From positions 1 through 16,542 of the forward strand of contig SSNU01000322.1 of NCBI GenBank assembly GCA_012064415.1: a stretch of 16,542 nucleotides of DNA, in the 5' to 3' direction. The notes beneath the pieces were generated by a model that was not told where the DNA came from, searched no databases, and saw only the letters and a list, made by a program, of their open reading frames with translations. Position 1 is the first letter of the stretch. The number at the start of each line of letters is the position of its first letter. Positions 16,087 through 16,542 of the stretch are shown piece by piece. This stretch comes from Gyrodactylus bullatarudis (Eukaryota > Platyhelminthes > Monogenea > Gyrodactylidea > Gyrodactylidae). Made by a program: the position numbers and the translations under genes.

Positions 16087-16440
16087 TGTGGTGCGTATAA
16101 ATGCAGGCCATACAAAAAGAATAGAGAAGTTGACTATTTTATTTGTTCCAAAAAAAATTATTTTACCGTAAATTTGAAACGTAAACCATTAAACAGTAAG
16201 CTTTTTAGTCCAACAGATATGGCGCAGAAATTTAATTTTTCCTGTTCTTCTATTCTACGTCGGCTTAAGAACTAAGGAGAAATATCGGTCCATTTTTATT
16301 TTAGACAAGGTGACCGTTTCAAGAGACTAAATTCAAGAGTGGCTGAACAAGTTAAATAACTTGAAGATACATTTATAGAGCAACAGTCATATCAAAAATA
16401 TTATAATATTGATAATAAAAATACAGTAATAATACTTGGA
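16087..16440 (+). pseudogene. Decayed plus-strand reading frame with an HTH-like segment
   Basis: One plus-strand frame stays coding-like across two stops. 16087-16271 reads YKCRPYKKNREVDYFICSK, then KRKPLNSKLFSPTDMAQKFN and FSCSSILRRLKN up to a stop (16272-16274). It then continues GEISVHFYFRQGDRFKRLNS and RVAEQVK, a stop (16357-16359), and LEDTFIEQQSYQKYYN. SPTDMAQKFNFSCSSILRRL looks like a helix-turn-helix of the transposase or regulator type. I cannot name the family. Confidence 0.3.
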
Positions 16441-16542
16441 AATAGAATATCTTTTATTATTCCTCGATGTTGATTAGTACCTTGTGCCTGAGAAAGGATG
16501 AACTTTAGTCAGTAATAAATCGTGCAAATAACAGTCTTATAA

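Noticed and set aside
1..16542. tRNA, rRNA or CRISPR-type features
   Set aside because: I found no tRNA T-loop/acceptor combination, no rRNA-like sequence and no regularly spaced identical repeats. The genome is eukaryotic.

Overview
The window is AT-rich eukaryotic DNA, almost certainly from an invertebrate animal genome. There are no operons, ribosome binding sites or dense long reading frames. Instead it holds relics of four classes of animal mobile element: Penelope-like, LINE, mariner and pogo/Tigger. It also has several inverted-repeat elements and a few short open stretches bounded by splice-like sites. The sequence alone does not identify the species; an arthropod or another invertebrate with an AT-rich genome fits.

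Left third (1-4.9 kb). A minus-strand fragment of a Penelope-like retroelement (about 282-960) keeps the end of the RT thumb, the linker and a degraded GIY-YIG nuclease. It is followed by an 820-bp element with roughly 95-bp terminal inverted repeats and a 5-bp target duplication (1290-2109). Next come a 5'-truncated LINE reverse transcriptase fragment (about 2885-3395, minus) with an intact YADD box, and a second inverted-repeat element (about 3841-4510).

Middle (4.9-9.4 kb). A decayed pogo/Tigger-like transposase (about 4884-5880, minus) is followed by unidentified coding-like sequence. A complete but internally deleted mariner (6246-7249) has clear TIRs and a TA duplication. A larger Penelope-like relic (about 7666-9410, minus) has recognisable RT motifs, a mutated YLGD active site and a C-terminal GIY-YIG domain.

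Right part (9.4-16.5 kb). About 1.1 kb of featureless AT-rich sequence leads to second copies of two repeats that also lie beside the larger Penelope relic. One is repeated directly and the other inverted. Next is a second pogo-like copy whose 121-codon DNA-binding part is still open (10960-11325, minus). A TATA-containing module points the other way from it; a matching module lies on the minus strand near 2.4 kb. A striking 306-bp inverted repeat with 305 of 306 matching positions and a 159-bp loop lies at 11980-12750. Beyond it are three minus-strand candidate host exons (15985-15701, 14683-14337, 13207-12926). They share phase-1 boundaries and a similar C-terminal pattern with a conserved Trp and Lys-rich helix, suggesting a repeated PH-like domain. 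One ends in a stop codon with a nearby polyadenylation signal. The window ends in a decayed plus-strand reading frame.

There is no multi-gene system here in the prokaryotic sense. The strongest unexplained structures are the near-perfect hairpin, the phase-matched exon series, the paired repeats around the Penelope relic, and the pogo duplicate that keeps only its DNA-binding part.
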